Notes: generated from the letters alone by a model not told the origin. Positions 45,240 to 57,611 are shown, counted from the first letter of the stretch. The stretch: 64,000 bases of DNA from Tenodera sinensis (GCA_030765045.1 CM060974.1:55913839-55977838), one strand, 5' to 3'. A program made the numbers and translations.

Positions 45240-46036
45240 TTTAATATACTCATCTGCTTTTTTAAAAGCAATGGTTTAAAATGTTTCTGGAACAACAGGA
45301 CTACCACAAACTGTTAACATCAGTTTCTTTAAAAGCCTGGGTAAATATGCAGATTTATTTTGTTTGGACAGTATCAATATAGAACAAACTATTTCCTTTC
45401 TTGTTTCCTCAACAGAAACTATCCTGCTTGGCTCACCTTAGATGACTGCATGTGAATGCAAGTAAACACTTGAAATAATTCACCCCTAGGACATGCTCAA
45501 CTACTCATTAAGAAAATTCTCCTGCTTCCCTTCAACACCTTTCACCCTTTGGAAAACTTTTGGAGCCAGCTATACCTCTCTTATATTCTTATCCCTTTCT
45601 GTTGTGCCTCTAGCCCAACTGTATGTATTTTCTCAAGCCCTATGGGTGACACAAAGGCTGACATGAAGAATCCTGGTGACAAAGTGGAATGGCCATTTTC
45701 AAATTCTTTGTGACAGATGTTTCATTCCTCTGTACTGCTTCCGAAAACACAAAATAACAATATTCTACCATAGATTGCTGTTAAAACCTGTCTTTAGAAT
45801 GTAATAGATGAATAAATCAAAGTGCACTCACTTTGATTTCCACATATTTTACAACTTCACTCATTTATTCAGACAAAAGCTAACAAATTTTTAAAATTGC
45901 ATTGTAGTTTTAAAGAATACTTCAAAGCATAACATCTGATTGTCAAGAGTTACATTGCTTGACTACCTATTCTATTTTTGACTTTGGTTTAAATATATGT
46001 TCCAATAATTTTTTGTTCAGTGTTTTATGATATTTT
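45240..46036. other. Intron sequence, no gene recognised
   Basis: Ordinary AT-rich intronic DNA between the microsatellite and the LTR of gypsy element 2. Confidence 0.5.
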
Positions 46037-46040
46037 ATTA

Positions 46041-46676
46041 TGGTGCTGTTTTTATAATAAAACGAAGGTGATGGTGATGAGCTTCTGACTCTTTCCTTAT
46101 CTCGGGTCGTGGTACTAGATGGAATGAACATACACTCGATGTTTATTTCACTACATTACTTTATTAACACTTTTTCTCGTTTTTACATTTTTGTCGCACC
46201 AATTTATATTATATTGATAGTCTTTCCAGTTTTTTAACAACTTTAGAACAAAAGCTTCATGAAAGTTTATTCATTTTCTACTCACATCCAAGAGCACTAT
46301 AAAAACACGTCTTCCCGTATCAAGCACATGGATGCTATTAGCTAAACAATTGGCGCCGCATCACACTTCTTTTTGTGTACATCCGCGTATGCGTCCATCA
46401 AATAGTTCCTGTATTGTTAGGGAAGCAATGTTTAGCTATTCTCCCTTCGCTTTCAATATTGAACACATATACTTCTTTTATTTATACATATATATTAAAC
46501 TTAAATATGGAAATATTTATGGCATCTTTAAACAAACTTAATTGTTTGTAACAATGAACAATAGCAACACGTTTTCGTCACACAACCAACTCGTACCAAC
46601 ACCAAAAACAAATTACACTCTCAACAAATATTCACATAAATGATTTTCTTTTAGGGTCTTACAATATCCTGTCTCA
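46041..46676 (-). repeat. 3' LTR of gypsy element 2
   Basis: 636 bp. The minus strand begins TGAGACAGGATATTGTAAGA and ends CAGCACCA. Matches the two halves of the 5' LTR (55422-55954 and 53463-53561) with a few per cent of differences. The purine-rich AACAAGGGGCATG just upstream (minus strand, from about 46689) is the likely polypurine tract. Confidence 0.92.
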
Positions 46677-47659
46677 CATGCCCCTTGTTTTGTTTTTCAA
46701 GTTGTCACCTACATTTACAATCTTGAAACACAATACAACACTTTTCCCTATTCCTCTAATACTTAATACTTTATACAATACCCTTTTTTCTTTACAGTCT
46801 TCTTTGCTGTTATGTTTTTGTCTTTTGTTTTGGCATGATACTTTATAAATTTTACATATTCAGTTACTACACAACACAACACCAAGAATATTCCTAAGTT
46901 TTTACATTTGACATTGACACAAATATTTTTTAAGTGTATCATGGTTTATAGTGTGCCTTTTGATTTATGTTCTTTGTTATGAGCAGAGAAAAACAGGATA
47001 CAAATCTTGAGCTAATGATTATGATCATATTTATAGCAATTTTATTCAGTTCTTTGTCTTCTTTGTTTTGCAAGCTTATTATGTATGGGCAGGTCGTTGA
47101 GTTAATTCTTAAACTCTGATGTTACTAATGATACTATTATGACTTTGGGTTCTTATTAATTATTGATTAGTTCGACATTTCTTCAAGCTTAACATTGGCT
47201 ATATCCATCTTAATTCATGGGCATTGCTTTTCTGACTATGGTTTTTCTTACTTCACTAATTGTCACCTCTTTATCTCTTATCTCTATAAGAGAAAACTTC
47301 TATATTTATAATTATTCTGCAACTATATTATTTTTCTTCTTTATTCACACTCAACACCCTTGTGTCAAAAATATTTTCTCTTTATCACCACAATTGATTC
47401 CTTTTTATTTTTGTCCCTGACATCCTTATGTCAAATACACATTTTTTGCGTCATTATAATTCACTTCTCTAATGACAATCAGTATTCTCATCTGTCCTTG
47501 TTGGCAATGCTCTTGGTGGTCATTATAGCCAATGACTATGTTGATTTCCTTTCTTGTTGTATTTTCCAACTTGTATATAATTTTCTATAAGAAACCCATT
47601 AAAAATTATTATTTTTCATCATCTCTACTGTTCCTGCCTTACATGTTTGTTGGCAAAGA
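46677..47659 (-). other. Gypsy element 2 region between integrase and 3' LTR, non-coding
   Basis: About 980 bases with no convincing frame. Only the polypurine tract at its left edge can be assigned. Confidence 0.5.
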
Positions 47660-48989
47660 CTATTTGGTCCTTTCTTTGTATGGTTTTAATTTGTTTTTAT
47701 GGTATCTTCCTACTAACTTGCCATTTGTATTCTGTAGCTCATATGTATGGTCGTCCAGCTGTTTTGTTATGACCAGCGGTCCAGTATACAGTAGTTCCAT
47801 TTTCCCAGATCTTTTTTCAGATGCCTTGGATGCTTTGTGCCTCCTTAGGAGCACCTTTTCTTCAATTTGTGGGGACCATTTCCTGATGAACCTTTTTACT
47901 TTATTTCTCCCTTTTTCTGCTTTTTGCTGCAACCTCCTGAATGCCAATTGACATTTTTCCTTTTCTGTCAATTCCCTTTGAGCAGCCATCGTAGTGTCGA
48001 TGTCAATTGTCAATCGCTTAGTTTTTGTGTTGGTCATAAATTTGATTGGGGCGAACTTGGTCATGGGGTTCACTGAATTGTTGATCACCTCCTCTATGTA
48101 GCCTCATTTTTCCGTCCAGGAAGTGTGGTCTCTGTGGCAAAGTAGGCGGAAATATATTGATATATCCCTCATTGTCCTTTCTGTTGGATTTCCTTGAGGA
48201 TAATATGCCGATGAATAATATAATTTTATTTCCAATGTTCGTAAGGTGTCCTGGAACAGTTTACTCCTATGCATTGTTGCATTATCAGAAAGAATGGCTT
48301 TTGTATTCCCATATCTTGGAATATAATCTTTAATGATTTTGTTCAGGCAAGTCCTACTTTTGATGTTCCTGATGGGGTATATCTTAGTGAATTTTGTAAA
48401 AACGTCAAACATGACGAAGATATATCTGTTACATGGCGAGCTACCAAGGGGGAACCCTTGGTAACTCGCCATGTTCATCGATGCATACCAATACATTTTT
48501 CTCATCTCTCAAGATGGATTGTGGAATGATATCATATCTTACATTGATTGGCTTGGCCTTCTGACATAGGTCGCATGAGGAAATTAACTTCCTGACTTTC
48601 TTGCCTAGATGTTTGATATATAGTACTTCCTCAATTGCAAGCATTGTTCTTTCAGTACCAGAGTGAAGCATCGAGTGATGGAATGCCAAAATAACCCTAC
48701 CCTGTAAGGTATTTGGTACCATCATTTTCCACTTCCTTATGTCGTGGCCATGTAATTTGAACAAGATGTTTCTAAATTTCCCTATCTTGGCTTCCAATTT
48801 TGGTACTATTTCTGGAGCCTTGTCGAATAGCCTCTTCAATTCAGGGTCTTCTTGCTGCAGCTTCGCCATGTTTTTGAAGTCTTGTAAAATTTCGTTGCTT
48901 TCCTTACTATTTATTTGCATAATTTTGATTTCATGGTGTGGATTAGATATCGTCTCGGGTATGTGACTTTCTGATTTTAACCTGGACAA
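47660..48989 (-). pseudogene. Gypsy element 2 integrase in three broken frames
   Basis: 48441-48989: zinc-binding domain with the H-H-C-C pattern (FHHSMLHSGTERTML, then KLISSCDLCQKAKP). A frameshift follows near 48485. 48104-48505: catalytic core with VMFDVFTKFTKIYP (first Asp), KAILSDNATMHRS (second Asp) and YPQGNPTERTMRDI (Glu). After a stop or shift at about 48100, 47660-48088 gives the C-terminal domain with the GPY/F-type module (YTGPLVITKQLDDHTYEL, then GKLVGRYHKNKLKPY). No chromodomain. The copy is inactive. Confidence 0.88.
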
Positions 48990-49038
48990 TAAGTTACTAA
49001 AGATGTTCTCCTTGCCTGGGATATGTCTGACCTCTATG

Positions 49039-50290
49039 TCATGCGACGTTATTTCGTGAGACTTTGGAGTTGGTTAGCTTATACTTTTGGATGAAGTGCA
49101 GGCTTACGTGGTCAGTATATATAATGATTTTATAGTGGTAGATACAGTGCCTGAACTTCTGTAAGGCAAAATGGATTGCACCTATCTCTAATTCTGTTAT
49201 ACAGGCATTGGCTTCTATCTTGGTTAGAAATCTAGAAGCTGTGGCAATTACATGTTTATTGCCATCTGCATCTTCTTGTGCCAATATTGCTCCATACGAG
49301 TGCGCAGTAGCATCGGTATATATTAGAAAAGGTGACTTTGGATCTGGTTGTTCCAGGAGAATACTATGTTTAAAAAGTTCTTTGATTTTCTCAAAGGCTA
49401 CCTGGTGTTCGGCATTCCATTCCCACTTAGTGTCCTTTCTCAACAGTTCCCTAAGGGGTACTAATTGCTTAGCATAGTTAATCACAAATTTTGACTGGTA
49501 CTGTAGAATGCCCAGAAATCTTCTTAACTGTTTCAAGTTACGTGGAGGTGGTATACACTCTATGGCCTTGACTCTCTCTGGATTAGCTTGTATACCATCA
49601 GGCGTAATGATGTGGCCTAGAAATTCTGCTTCTCTAAAAAAGAATTCACACTTCTCCAAGTTCAGAGTCATGTTGCTTTCCTGAAACTTGGATAACACAT
49701 AATCTATGTGATGCAAGTGTGACTCAGGATCCTTGCTGTATACCAGAAAATCGTCAACATATTGCATCACAAAAGCCTCAATAGTATCCCCGAAAACTTT
49801 GTCAAGCGCCCTCAGTAGTTCACTGCTACTGGTTGATAATCCAAAGGCGCACTTCAAAAATTGATATGTCTTTCCTTTGTGCAAGAAGCAGGTATATTTC
49901 CTGACGTCTTGGTGAAGAGGAATTAGCCAGAATGATGCTGTTAGGTCAAGGCTGATAAAATGTAGACCTCCCTTCAATTTCGATATCAGTTGGTCTGCCC
50001 CCTCAGGCCTGTAATGATCTGGCAAGGTATGCGCATTCATTTTCCTTGCGTCAATGATCATCCCCAATTTGCCTTCTTTCTTGTGGACCCATACCACTGG
50101 ATTCACATAACATGAGTCCGACAGTTCTATGATTCCGTCTGCTAACATTCCCTGTATTACTCGGTCGACTCCTCCCTGATGTAGTTGGGGATGGGCCTGG
50201 ATTTATGCGAATAGGGGGTGATATCTTTAACTTTAAAAATAAGTACATACTTATTGCATGTACCTGGCTTTTTATTAAAAACTTACCTGT
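49039..50290 (-). pseudogene. Gypsy element 2 reverse transcriptase and RNase H
   Basis: Open from 50148 to 49039 (about 369 codons); the RT N-terminus (50149-50290) is in a shifted frame. Motifs: YVNPVVWVHKKEGKLGMIID, HFISLDLTASFWLIPL, CAFGLSTSSSELLRAL, QYVDDFLVYSKDP (catalytic), LKQLRRFLGILQYQSKFV. RNase H: FLIYTDATAHSYGAILAQED, ELEIGAIHFALQKFRHCIY and IIIYTDHVSLHF. The frame closes inside RNase H at 49039. The catalytic residues are intact, but neighbouring breaks make it non-functional. Confidence 0.92.
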
Positions 50291-50291
50291 T

Positions 50292-51040
50292 TTAAATTAA
50301 TATCTTCCTAAGATGGTTCCTTTCCTCTTCGGAGATGCCGTGCGCTCCCCGGACCTTCTCGTCGATCAGCTGTGATGTCTGTTCTTCATCTGTTGGTAGT
50401 GGTTCAGGTTGGGAGTTGTTCAAGGTGGCATATTCGTCTTCTGTGCAGATCCAATGGCTGCAAACATTAGTATTCTCCTCGCTCGTCCAACCTGTTATCT
50501 TCTTACCTACCCTTAGGTCTACCAACCTATTCTCGTGGACATTGATGTTCTCCGCAAAAAACTGCTCATCCGGATGGATCCCTGTCTGATCTGGTTCCTC
50601 CTGGCATGTTTCCTCCTCCAGGAACTTCGCGGTGCACTCCGAGGTTCCCCCCTTGATGATAAATTCATGCAGGTCATAATCGATCACCGACCTCCAAAGA
50701 TTAAGCAAATCACTGCCAATGATTAGGGTAGCTGTTAGTCTAGTTATTACCAGGGTCATAAAATTGAACTTCCAGCTCCCAATTTCTATTACCAGCCTTA
50801 CCTGGTATTTAACATGTTCCTTTTTCTTGCCAATCGCTGTGCTGCAATATACTCCTCACACAGGCAAGAATTCAGCATTTCTCTTTGTTATTAATTCCTG
50901 GAACAGCTGTTCGTCACATACTGATGTGCTGGGTCCTGTATCAATCATTGCTGGTAATTCAATACCCCATACTTTAAGCCTAATAATTGGTGGATTGGTT
51001 ATTTCCTTCCTTTCGCTTGCCTGTCTCCTTAAGGTACATA
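50292..51040 (-). pseudogene. Gypsy element 2 aspartic protease, with internal stop
   Basis: In the minus-strand frame near 50965-50940 the active site reads AMIDTGPSTSVCDEQ. A TGA interrupts at about 50870, and the protein resumes to give RLTATLIIGSDLLNLW (second protease block) in 50292-50759, then an acidic linker. Same plan as the element 1 protease. Confidence 0.8.
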
Positions 51041-51102
51041 TGCGATGTCGGCCAATATTGCCCCCACTGCCACACAGGTCAACTTCCAGGACACAAAGTT
51101 GA

Positions 51103-51555
51103 CTTGTACTTAGTTTTCCTGGGTGTTAGAGGTGATTGTTGTTTCTGTATTCTGTGCAGCATCGGTCCTATTCGGCACATTTTCATCCTGTTCCTGTTGT
51201 CTTATGTTGCTGGTGTTCCATTGGTTTCTGCCCCTTTGGTGTGAACCCCTATTGTATGATGACCTTTGGCTGTTTAAGTATTCCTTACAGAATCGTATGT
51301 GATTCACTTGATGGTACGGTCTCCTGGTCTCCCCCGATCATACCTATGTGTTCGGTATCTCGATTCACCCCTTGGTATTGTGTCGTGGTACCGCTGTCTC
51401 GTGTTCTCCATCCTTTCGCCATGATTGTGTGGTTGTGGGAAATGGTGTGTCCCTCTCCCCGTGTCATGGGTGCTCCTAGTATCTCTATCTTCTCTCTCAT
51501 TCTGGTGGTTTGTAGTCATGCTCCGGTTTAAGATAGGTGAGTTTGGGTGACCGTT
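51103..51555 (-). pseudogene. Gypsy element 2 Gag C-terminus (Arg/His-rich)
   Basis: Pieces in two frames (51304-51519 and 51110-51307) rich in Arg, His, Asn and Gln (RGTHHFPQPHNHGERM, YDRGRPGDRT, SSYNRGSHQRGRNQW). This corresponds to the basic Gag tail of element 1, again with no CCHC knuckle. Frameshifted. Confidence 0.65.
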
Positions 51556-52245
51556 TCAATGTCTATGCTCATTAGGTTGACCATTTTGCGTTTCAAAGGC
51601 TGTTAGTAATTCTATCAAGTCTGCAAAATCTACTGGCCTCGCAACAATTAACCCTGTTCTCACTGTGTCTGGGAAATGTCTTGTTATGTTGGTAATTAAC
51701 TCTGCTTCCGACAGGTTAGGATCTAATAGCTTCCCTTTGTTGGCTACTTTCATAAAATAATCGACTAGCGATAACCCTTTGGTCGGATCATATCTTCCTG
51801 TCGCTAACTCTACCCTAGTCTGGTTTTGCCTAGCTGGGCCCCAATACCTTGATAGGTATAGATTTCTGAATGAGATATACGATTCATGACCAGCTAGTGT
51901 TAACCTTAGCCATTCTAATGCTTTGTTTTTTAAGCTTTTCTTGACTATCATCATCCTAAGCTCATTTGGTATCCTTTTCACTTTAAAATACTCTTCCATC
52001 TCTTTAACAAAGAGTTTTGGATCGTCTCCCTTCTCTTCGTCAAATGTAGGTGGTGTGATTTCATGTAGTATGCTGTTGGTGTAGCATGTGTTGTGTGTTG
52101 TGTCATTGTTTAATTGTGAACCTCTTTCTCTATGTGGTGAGTCAACATGTTGTACATTATTCAAATAACTTTCATCTTGTACATCACTTACATCTAAATC
52201 ATCATTTTGCCTTTGCAGTGCATTCACATCATTTACATTAGCCAA
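51556..52245 (-). pseudogene. Gypsy element 2 Gag capsid-like region
   Basis: About 229 codons. The capsid-like block starts ILHEITPPTFDEEKGDDPKL and includes KNKALEWLRLTLAGH, YLSRYWGPARQNQTRVEL and DFADLIELLTAFET. Aligns by eye with element 1 Gag (LNEMTPPVFENEDSDDPKAF; RYWGASRQANIRVEL). A stop at about 52246 separates it from the coiled-coil part. Confidence 0.85.
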
Positions 52246-52248
52246 ACT

Positions 52249-53130
52249 TTATTTTCCTTTTCTCATTTCTTCACAAATTGATTTTAAATCATTCTTTATT
52301 TCTAAGTGACTGTTTTTCATAGCATCTTGTTCTGATTGTACTACATCAGCCATAGTCTTAATTTTAGGAATTACAATTTGTTCTACAGTTTCATTAATAA
52401 TTCCTTTCTTTACTACCTCAATTTCTTTTCTTAATTCCTCAGTTATTTCTACTTTTACATTTGTAATCTTACAGTCTACACTTGCATTACATTCTGTTAT
52501 TTCATCTCTACATCTACCAATTTCTCCTACTAATACAATCTTATTTTCTCTCATTTCCGATTCTATTTTTCCCATCCTATCTCCTATGATTTCTATCCTA
52601 GCTTCTAAAGCTTCCTTTGTTTCATTTATGTTTTTATGTACTAATTTCAAATTAGTTTCCATTACTTTCATATTTTCTTTACACTCCTGTCTTCCTAATT
52701 CTATTCTCTTTCCCAAATCTAGCTCTAATTCTTTCCTATTAAGTTCTATTTTCTGCTCTAAGTTCTGTCTTCCTAATTCTATTTTCTGTTCTAAGTCCTG
52801 TCTCACTTCCTCCATTTTCTGACCTATCTCTTCCCTATTCTATTCCATTTTCTGACCTATTTCTTTTTTATTATGTTCTAAGTCCTGTCTTACTCCTTCT
52901 ATTTTCTGACCTAAACTTTGTTCTAATTTCTCAAACATGATCATTAGTAACCTTTGGTCTTTTCCTATTACTATCTCTTCCTCACTTTCTGCTTCTATCT
53001 GATAACTAGGCCTATATGCCCCTTCCCCTATTCCTGTTCCTACCGCTCTCTCTTTTCGCGACATTCTCGTTTTTTGATTCAGTTCACTTTGACTTAAATG
53101 TCTTACTACTTTGCCGCTTCGCAGTAACAT
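52249..53130 (-). pseudogene. Gypsy element 2 Gag N-terminus, coiled coil, split by a stop
   Basis: The ATG at 53130 opens MLLRSGKVVRHLSQSE (to 52840). After a stop the coiled coil continues at 52249-52815 with repeats such as QKIELGRQNLEQKIELNRKE. The long N-terminal coiled coil is shared with element 1. Confidence 0.8.
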
Positions 53131-53462
53131 AAAAATAAAATGAATGTAAAAATAAAAATTTTTGGTCCTACTTTTTCTCGTTGATTGATCTCGTTACGTG
53201 CATCCCCTGGGCGGTTGACTTCGCTAGACGATCACTGATGTTTCCCACGTTGATTATCCGTTCATCGGCGTTTTCAGGCGCTTCCTTCGTTGATTTCCAA
53301 TTTGGCGACGTCTCCGAAGTCGTAAATCTCAAAGGATTGTCTAATGGCGTCTTCTTCCTTTTTGTCGCGAAGATTTGGCGTCACTTGGTATTTCGCGTAA
53401 GTTCATTCCCCGTAGATTTTCATTCCACCCGAAATTCGTGCTCCACGTTTGGGCAAGCCATT
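53131..53462 (-). other. Gypsy element 2 leader and primer binding site
   Basis: Untranslated leader between the 5' LTR and gag. Right after the LTR end the minus strand reads AATGGCTTGCCCAAACGTGG, the presumed tRNA primer site, comparable to element 1. Confidence 0.65.
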
Positions 53463-53561
53463 TGGTGCTGTTTTTATAATATAACGAAGGTGATGGTGAT
53501 GAGCTTTTGGCTCTTTCGTTATCTCGGGTCGTGGTACTAGATGGAATGAACATACACTGGA
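53463..53561 (-). repeat. 5' LTR of gypsy element 2, inner part (split by insertion)
   Basis: Matches 46041-46139 of the 3' LTR. Ends at the insertion point with ATACACTGGA (53552-53561), the left copy of the duplicated target. Confidence 0.9.
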
Positions 53562-53733
53562 TTCTAAAGTAAGAACAAATTAGAAACTAAAAACTTCACT
53601 TATCTTAGTATGATTTGCTGCTGACCCTGGGTTTCAAGCTGTGTCCAGCTCATTCTCAAAGCCATATAAACAAACTCGTTGCCAAGCTATAATCTTTTAT
53701 TTTTTCTGAAAAACAATTACTCTTATTCAATTT

Positions 53734-54460
53734 TTATTTACCAATCTCTGAAAACAAAAATTTATAAATACAATCTATAGATGGTAATTTGAAGTTCATG
53801 ACATGGTTCCTGTTTTTTAAAATAAAATTTTTTTCCCAAACCATTAAATCTATAGGATTACTTAATTGTTTTAATAATTTAACTTGTGGATTAATTTCAT
53901 GATTAAATGACCAAAAATGATCTGCCACAGCTGATTTATCAGTTTGTTTATATTTAATATTTCTAAAATGTTCTTTTATTCTGGTTTCTAGATGACGTTT
54001 AGTTTTACCAATATAAACTTTATCACAATCTAAACAGCTAAATTGATAAATGCCAGATTTTTAATAATTTGGTATTTTATCTTTTTTTGAAAAATTAAGT
54101 AAATTTTGTACATTAAATTTATTTTGAGGGACCAAATTTATTCCATATTCTTTAAAAATCCTTGTAAATTTTTTATTAGCCCATGGATGGTAAGTAAACT
54201 TTTTAAAAATACAATTATCTTTTATTTTTTTAAGGGTTGAAACTTCTTTGACAGCTTTTTGATACTTAAATTCCTCTATCCTTTTATGTATAAAATCTGT
54301 ATTAAAACCATTAATTACTGCAGTGTTAATAATGTGTTTATATTCTATGTCAAATTCATCTTTATTAAGGGGTATATTTATTAACCTATAAATTAAACTA
54401 TTAAAAACAGCAAATTTATGTGCAAAAGGATTAAAACTTTTATATTTTATTTAATTATCA
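53734..54460 (-). pseudogene. Penelope-like RT C-terminus/GIY-YIG, left arm
   Basis: The mirror of the right arm. The nuclease C-terminus (ADHFWSFNHEINPQVKLLKQ, FSEIGK then stop at 53734) and RT-end blocks are identical. It carries the same stop codon just before the SGIYQF motif (about 54062) as the right arm. Confidence 0.85.
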
Positions 54461-54473
54461 GTTAATTATCACA

Positions 54474-55201
54474 CTGATAATTACATAAAATATAAAAGTT
54501 TTAATCCTTTTACACGTAAATTTGCTGTTTTTAATAGTTTAATTTATAGGTTAATAAATATACCCCTTAATAAAGATGAATTTGACATAGAATATAAACA
54601 CATTATTAACACTGCAGTAATTAATGGTTTTAATACAGATTTTATACATAAAAGGATAGAGGAATTTAAGTATCAAAAAGCTGTCAAAGAAGTTTCAACC
54701 CTTAAAAAAATAAAAGATAATTGTATTTTTAAAAAGTTTACTTACCATCCATGGGCTAATAAAAAATTTACAAGGATTTTTAAAGAATATGGAATAAATT
54801 TGGTCCCTCAAAATAAATTTAATATACAAAATTTACTTAATTTTTCAAAAAAAGATAAAATACCAAATTATTAAAAATCTGGCATTTATCAATTTAGCTG
54901 TTTAGATTGTGATAAAGTTTATATTGGTAAAACTAAACGTCATCTAGAAACCAGAATAAAAGAACATTTTAGAAATATTAAATATAAACAAACTGATAAA
55001 TCAGCTGTGGCAGATCATTTTTGGTCATTTAATCATGAAATTAATCCACAAGTTAAATTATTAAAACAATTAAGTAATCCTATAGATTTAATGGTTTGGG
55101 AAAAAAATTTTATTTTAAAAAACAGGAACCATGTCATGAACTTCAAATTACCATCTATAGATTGTATTTATAAATTTTTGTTTTCAGAGATTGGTAAATA
55201 A
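54474..55201 (+). pseudogene. Penelope-like RT C-terminus/GIY-YIG, right arm
   Basis: Plus-strand reading: DNYIKYKSFNPF, FAVFNSLIYRLINIPLNKDE, KFTYHPWANKKFTRIFKEY, then a TAA at about 54872. It goes on to SGIYQFSCLDCDKVYIGKTK (GIY and YIG motifs both present), RHLETRIKEHFRN, and the terminus FSEIGK with its stop at 55199-55201. RT catalytic parts are absent. The early stop means even this arm is non-functional. Confidence 0.87.
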
Positions 55202-55421
55202 AAATTGAATAAGAGTAATTGTTTTTCAGAAAAAATAAAAGATTGTAGCTTGGCAACGAGTTTGTTTATATGGCTTTGAGAATGAGCTGGACACAGCTTG
55301 AAACCCAGGGTCAGCAGCAAATCATACTAAGATAAGTGAAGTTTTTAGTTTCTAATTTGTTCTTACTTTAGAATCTTGTTGCTTCACTGTTAATAGCTTC
55401 AATTTTTTCTTATACACTGGA

Positions 55422-55954
55422 TGTTTATTTCACTACATTACTTTATTAACACTTTTTCTCGTTTTTACATTTTCGTCGCACCAATTTATATTATATTGAT
55501 AGTCTTTCCAATTTTTAAACAACTTTAGAACAAAAGCTTCATGAAAGTTTATTCATTTTCTACTCACATCCAAGAGCACTATAAAAACACGTCTTCCCGT
55601 ATCAAGCACACGGACGCTATTAGCTAAACAATTGGTGCCGCATCACACTTCTTTTTGTGTACATCCGCGTGTGCGTCCATCAAATAGTTCCCATATTGTT
55701 AGGGAAGCGATCTTTAGCTATTATCCCTTCGCTTTCAATATTGAACACATATACTTCTTTTATTTATACATATATATTAAACTTAAATATGGAAATATTT
55801 ATGGCGTCCTTAAACAAAATTGTTTGTAACAATGAACAATAGCAACACGTTTTCGTCACTCAACCAACTCATACCAACACCAAAAACAAATTACACTCTC
55901 AACAAATATTCACATAAATGATTTTCTTTTGGGGTCTTACAATATCCTGTCTCA
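55422..55954 (-). repeat. 5' LTR of gypsy element 2, outer part
   Basis: Continues the LTR after the insertion (TGTTTATTTCACTACATTAC ... AATATCCTGTCTCA), matching 46140-46676 except for a few substitutions and one small deletion near 55816. Confidence 0.9.
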
Positions 55955-55958
55955 ATTA

Positions 55959-57600
55959 TTTAGAAGTTTTCAGTTATCTAAGCATTTATTGTGTACTAGT
56001 ATCACTGCTGCTTCTATGGTACTTAAGAAAACCCGATTGTTAAGCTTTATACCTGCATAAAAATAAAAGTAAATAGCTGAAAAGGAAATCTCAGTAAAAA
56101 TTGAAGGTGATTGTTTTTTTGTGGAATGCACCATAGTCCTTGGGGGAAAGGGCACCTCTTGCCAGGTATGTTCAGGTGAGTTAATAGAACATAAACATGT
56201 AGCCAATATCTGCATTTATTTTGGTTTCCTGGGAGACTATACAAACATGGGGTTCTTGTTACCCTGGTAGAACTGGAACAGTTAGCGTTCATTCTGCACC
56301 AAGTTGGTTACAGAACAAATTAACCTTAACTCTAGAGTTGCCAGGTCTTCAGGTTCAAAATAAGGGATATTTTAGGAATGTTTCCCAACACCTGAACCAG
56401 TGACAGCTCGTGGCTTGTAAATTAGGAAGGGCGGCATAATATATTTTGAAATTAGCATATGGACATGGCAGTTAATTCTGAAATTCATCCGAAGATATGT
56501 GAAAAGAAAATTAATCATATAAATCGAAAAATTGCTATGCATGATCTTCCATCTGATCATTAATCAGATTTTGAATTTGTTCAATATCAGCATTGGTCTT
56601 GGCGGTCCAAGCTTCTTAAGTTCCAATCAAGACAAAAAACTTGTTACACCCACACTAAGTATGCTAGTTACACTGTTGATGGTTCACTAATGTATTTCAC
56701 AGACCCCGTGAAAATTCACATCATGACAACTCTCGAAAGTGCTGCTAAAACTGTGTTTGTTTAACCGTTACAACTACTTTCAGTGCTACCAGCCTGTGGA
56801 AGTTGTCCCATATTGTGGAACATTTGGACAAATATTTTTCAGGAAGGGACAAAGGGACCTCTCTGGGGAAAAAAAAAACTGAGATGGATATGGGACATTT
56901 AATAATTGCTGCCTATAACAAGGTGTAGTAATGGTTAAGGTACACACAACAGCAAATATAAACTTTTCATAGAAGTTAAATACACCACACATGCAGACTG
57001 CCATTTGTGCAACCAGCAATCAACACTAAGGATACAGTAGGTTTGCTTACACTATAATAATAGCCATGCACTATTACCTATAGGTGAGATTCAAGTATGT
57101 GTTTGGGGAGTAATGTTTCTATAAAAGGAAAGCTGCACCTACTGTTAGGAGGAGCAAGCACTTCAATAACATAAGTCCTGATTATAAATTATTTGTACCT
57201 AACCTAATATTGCAAGGGCAGTAGTAAATATTATAGTTTGTACACCCTAAACTCCACTACTAATTTATCGCCCTGCATGTGGGGTGTTTTTCTTCTTTTT
57301 TAAGCTAGCAGTCACATATTTTTCTTAACATGGGACACTTTATATAGAACAGGAAAATTCTGAGTACTCCTTTGGAACTTTTGGGCTACTGAGGTTGGTA
57401 CCATTGCTTTCAGAGAGAATTACATCTTGACGTAATACGTATTCAATGTGTTATGCCAGCAAAATTATCAACATGAATTTAGTATTAATATATTTTCTTG
57501 GTATCGTTTTATTGCAAATGTGTAGCACTTTACCTTAAATGGTATAGATAGAGCTAATTTAGCTATTTTTCCTTTACAATCAATTTAAATTACAAAGTTC
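55959..57600. other. Intron sequence, no gene recognised
   Basis: No recognisable coding or repeat motif. Mixed composition with a short A-run at 56870. Confidence 0.5.
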
Positions 57601-57611
57601 AATTTAAGAGG

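Larger units (their letters stand above)
53562..55411. mobile_element. Palindromic Penelope-like insertion (two head-to-head 5'-truncated copies)
   Basis: Left arm 53562-54462 and right arm 54473-55374 are near-perfect inverted repeats of about 900 bp, separated by about 10 bases. A 37 bp extra segment (55375-55411) lies beyond the right arm. A 10 bp target duplication ATACACTGGA flanks the whole (53552-53561 and 55412-55421), so it entered as one event. Each arm encodes the RT C-terminus and GIY-YIG domain with the 3' end outward. Confidence 0.9.
46041..55954 (-). mobile_element. Ty3/gypsy element 2, full length, with nested Penelope-like insertion
   Basis: Both LTRs are present and the borders are TG...CA. 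The element is flanked by ATTA at 46037-46040 and 55955-55958 (4 bp target duplication). Internal order on the minus strand is primer site, gag, protease, RT-RNase H, integrase, 3' LTR: the Ty3/gypsy order. No envelope-like frame was seen. Coding is broken by many stops and shifts. A 1.85 kb palindromic insertion lies in the 5' LTR. Confidence 0.92.

Noticed and set aside
49208..53540. Several plus-strand frames across gypsy element 2
   Set aside because: Shadows of the minus-strand gag-pol coding sequence.
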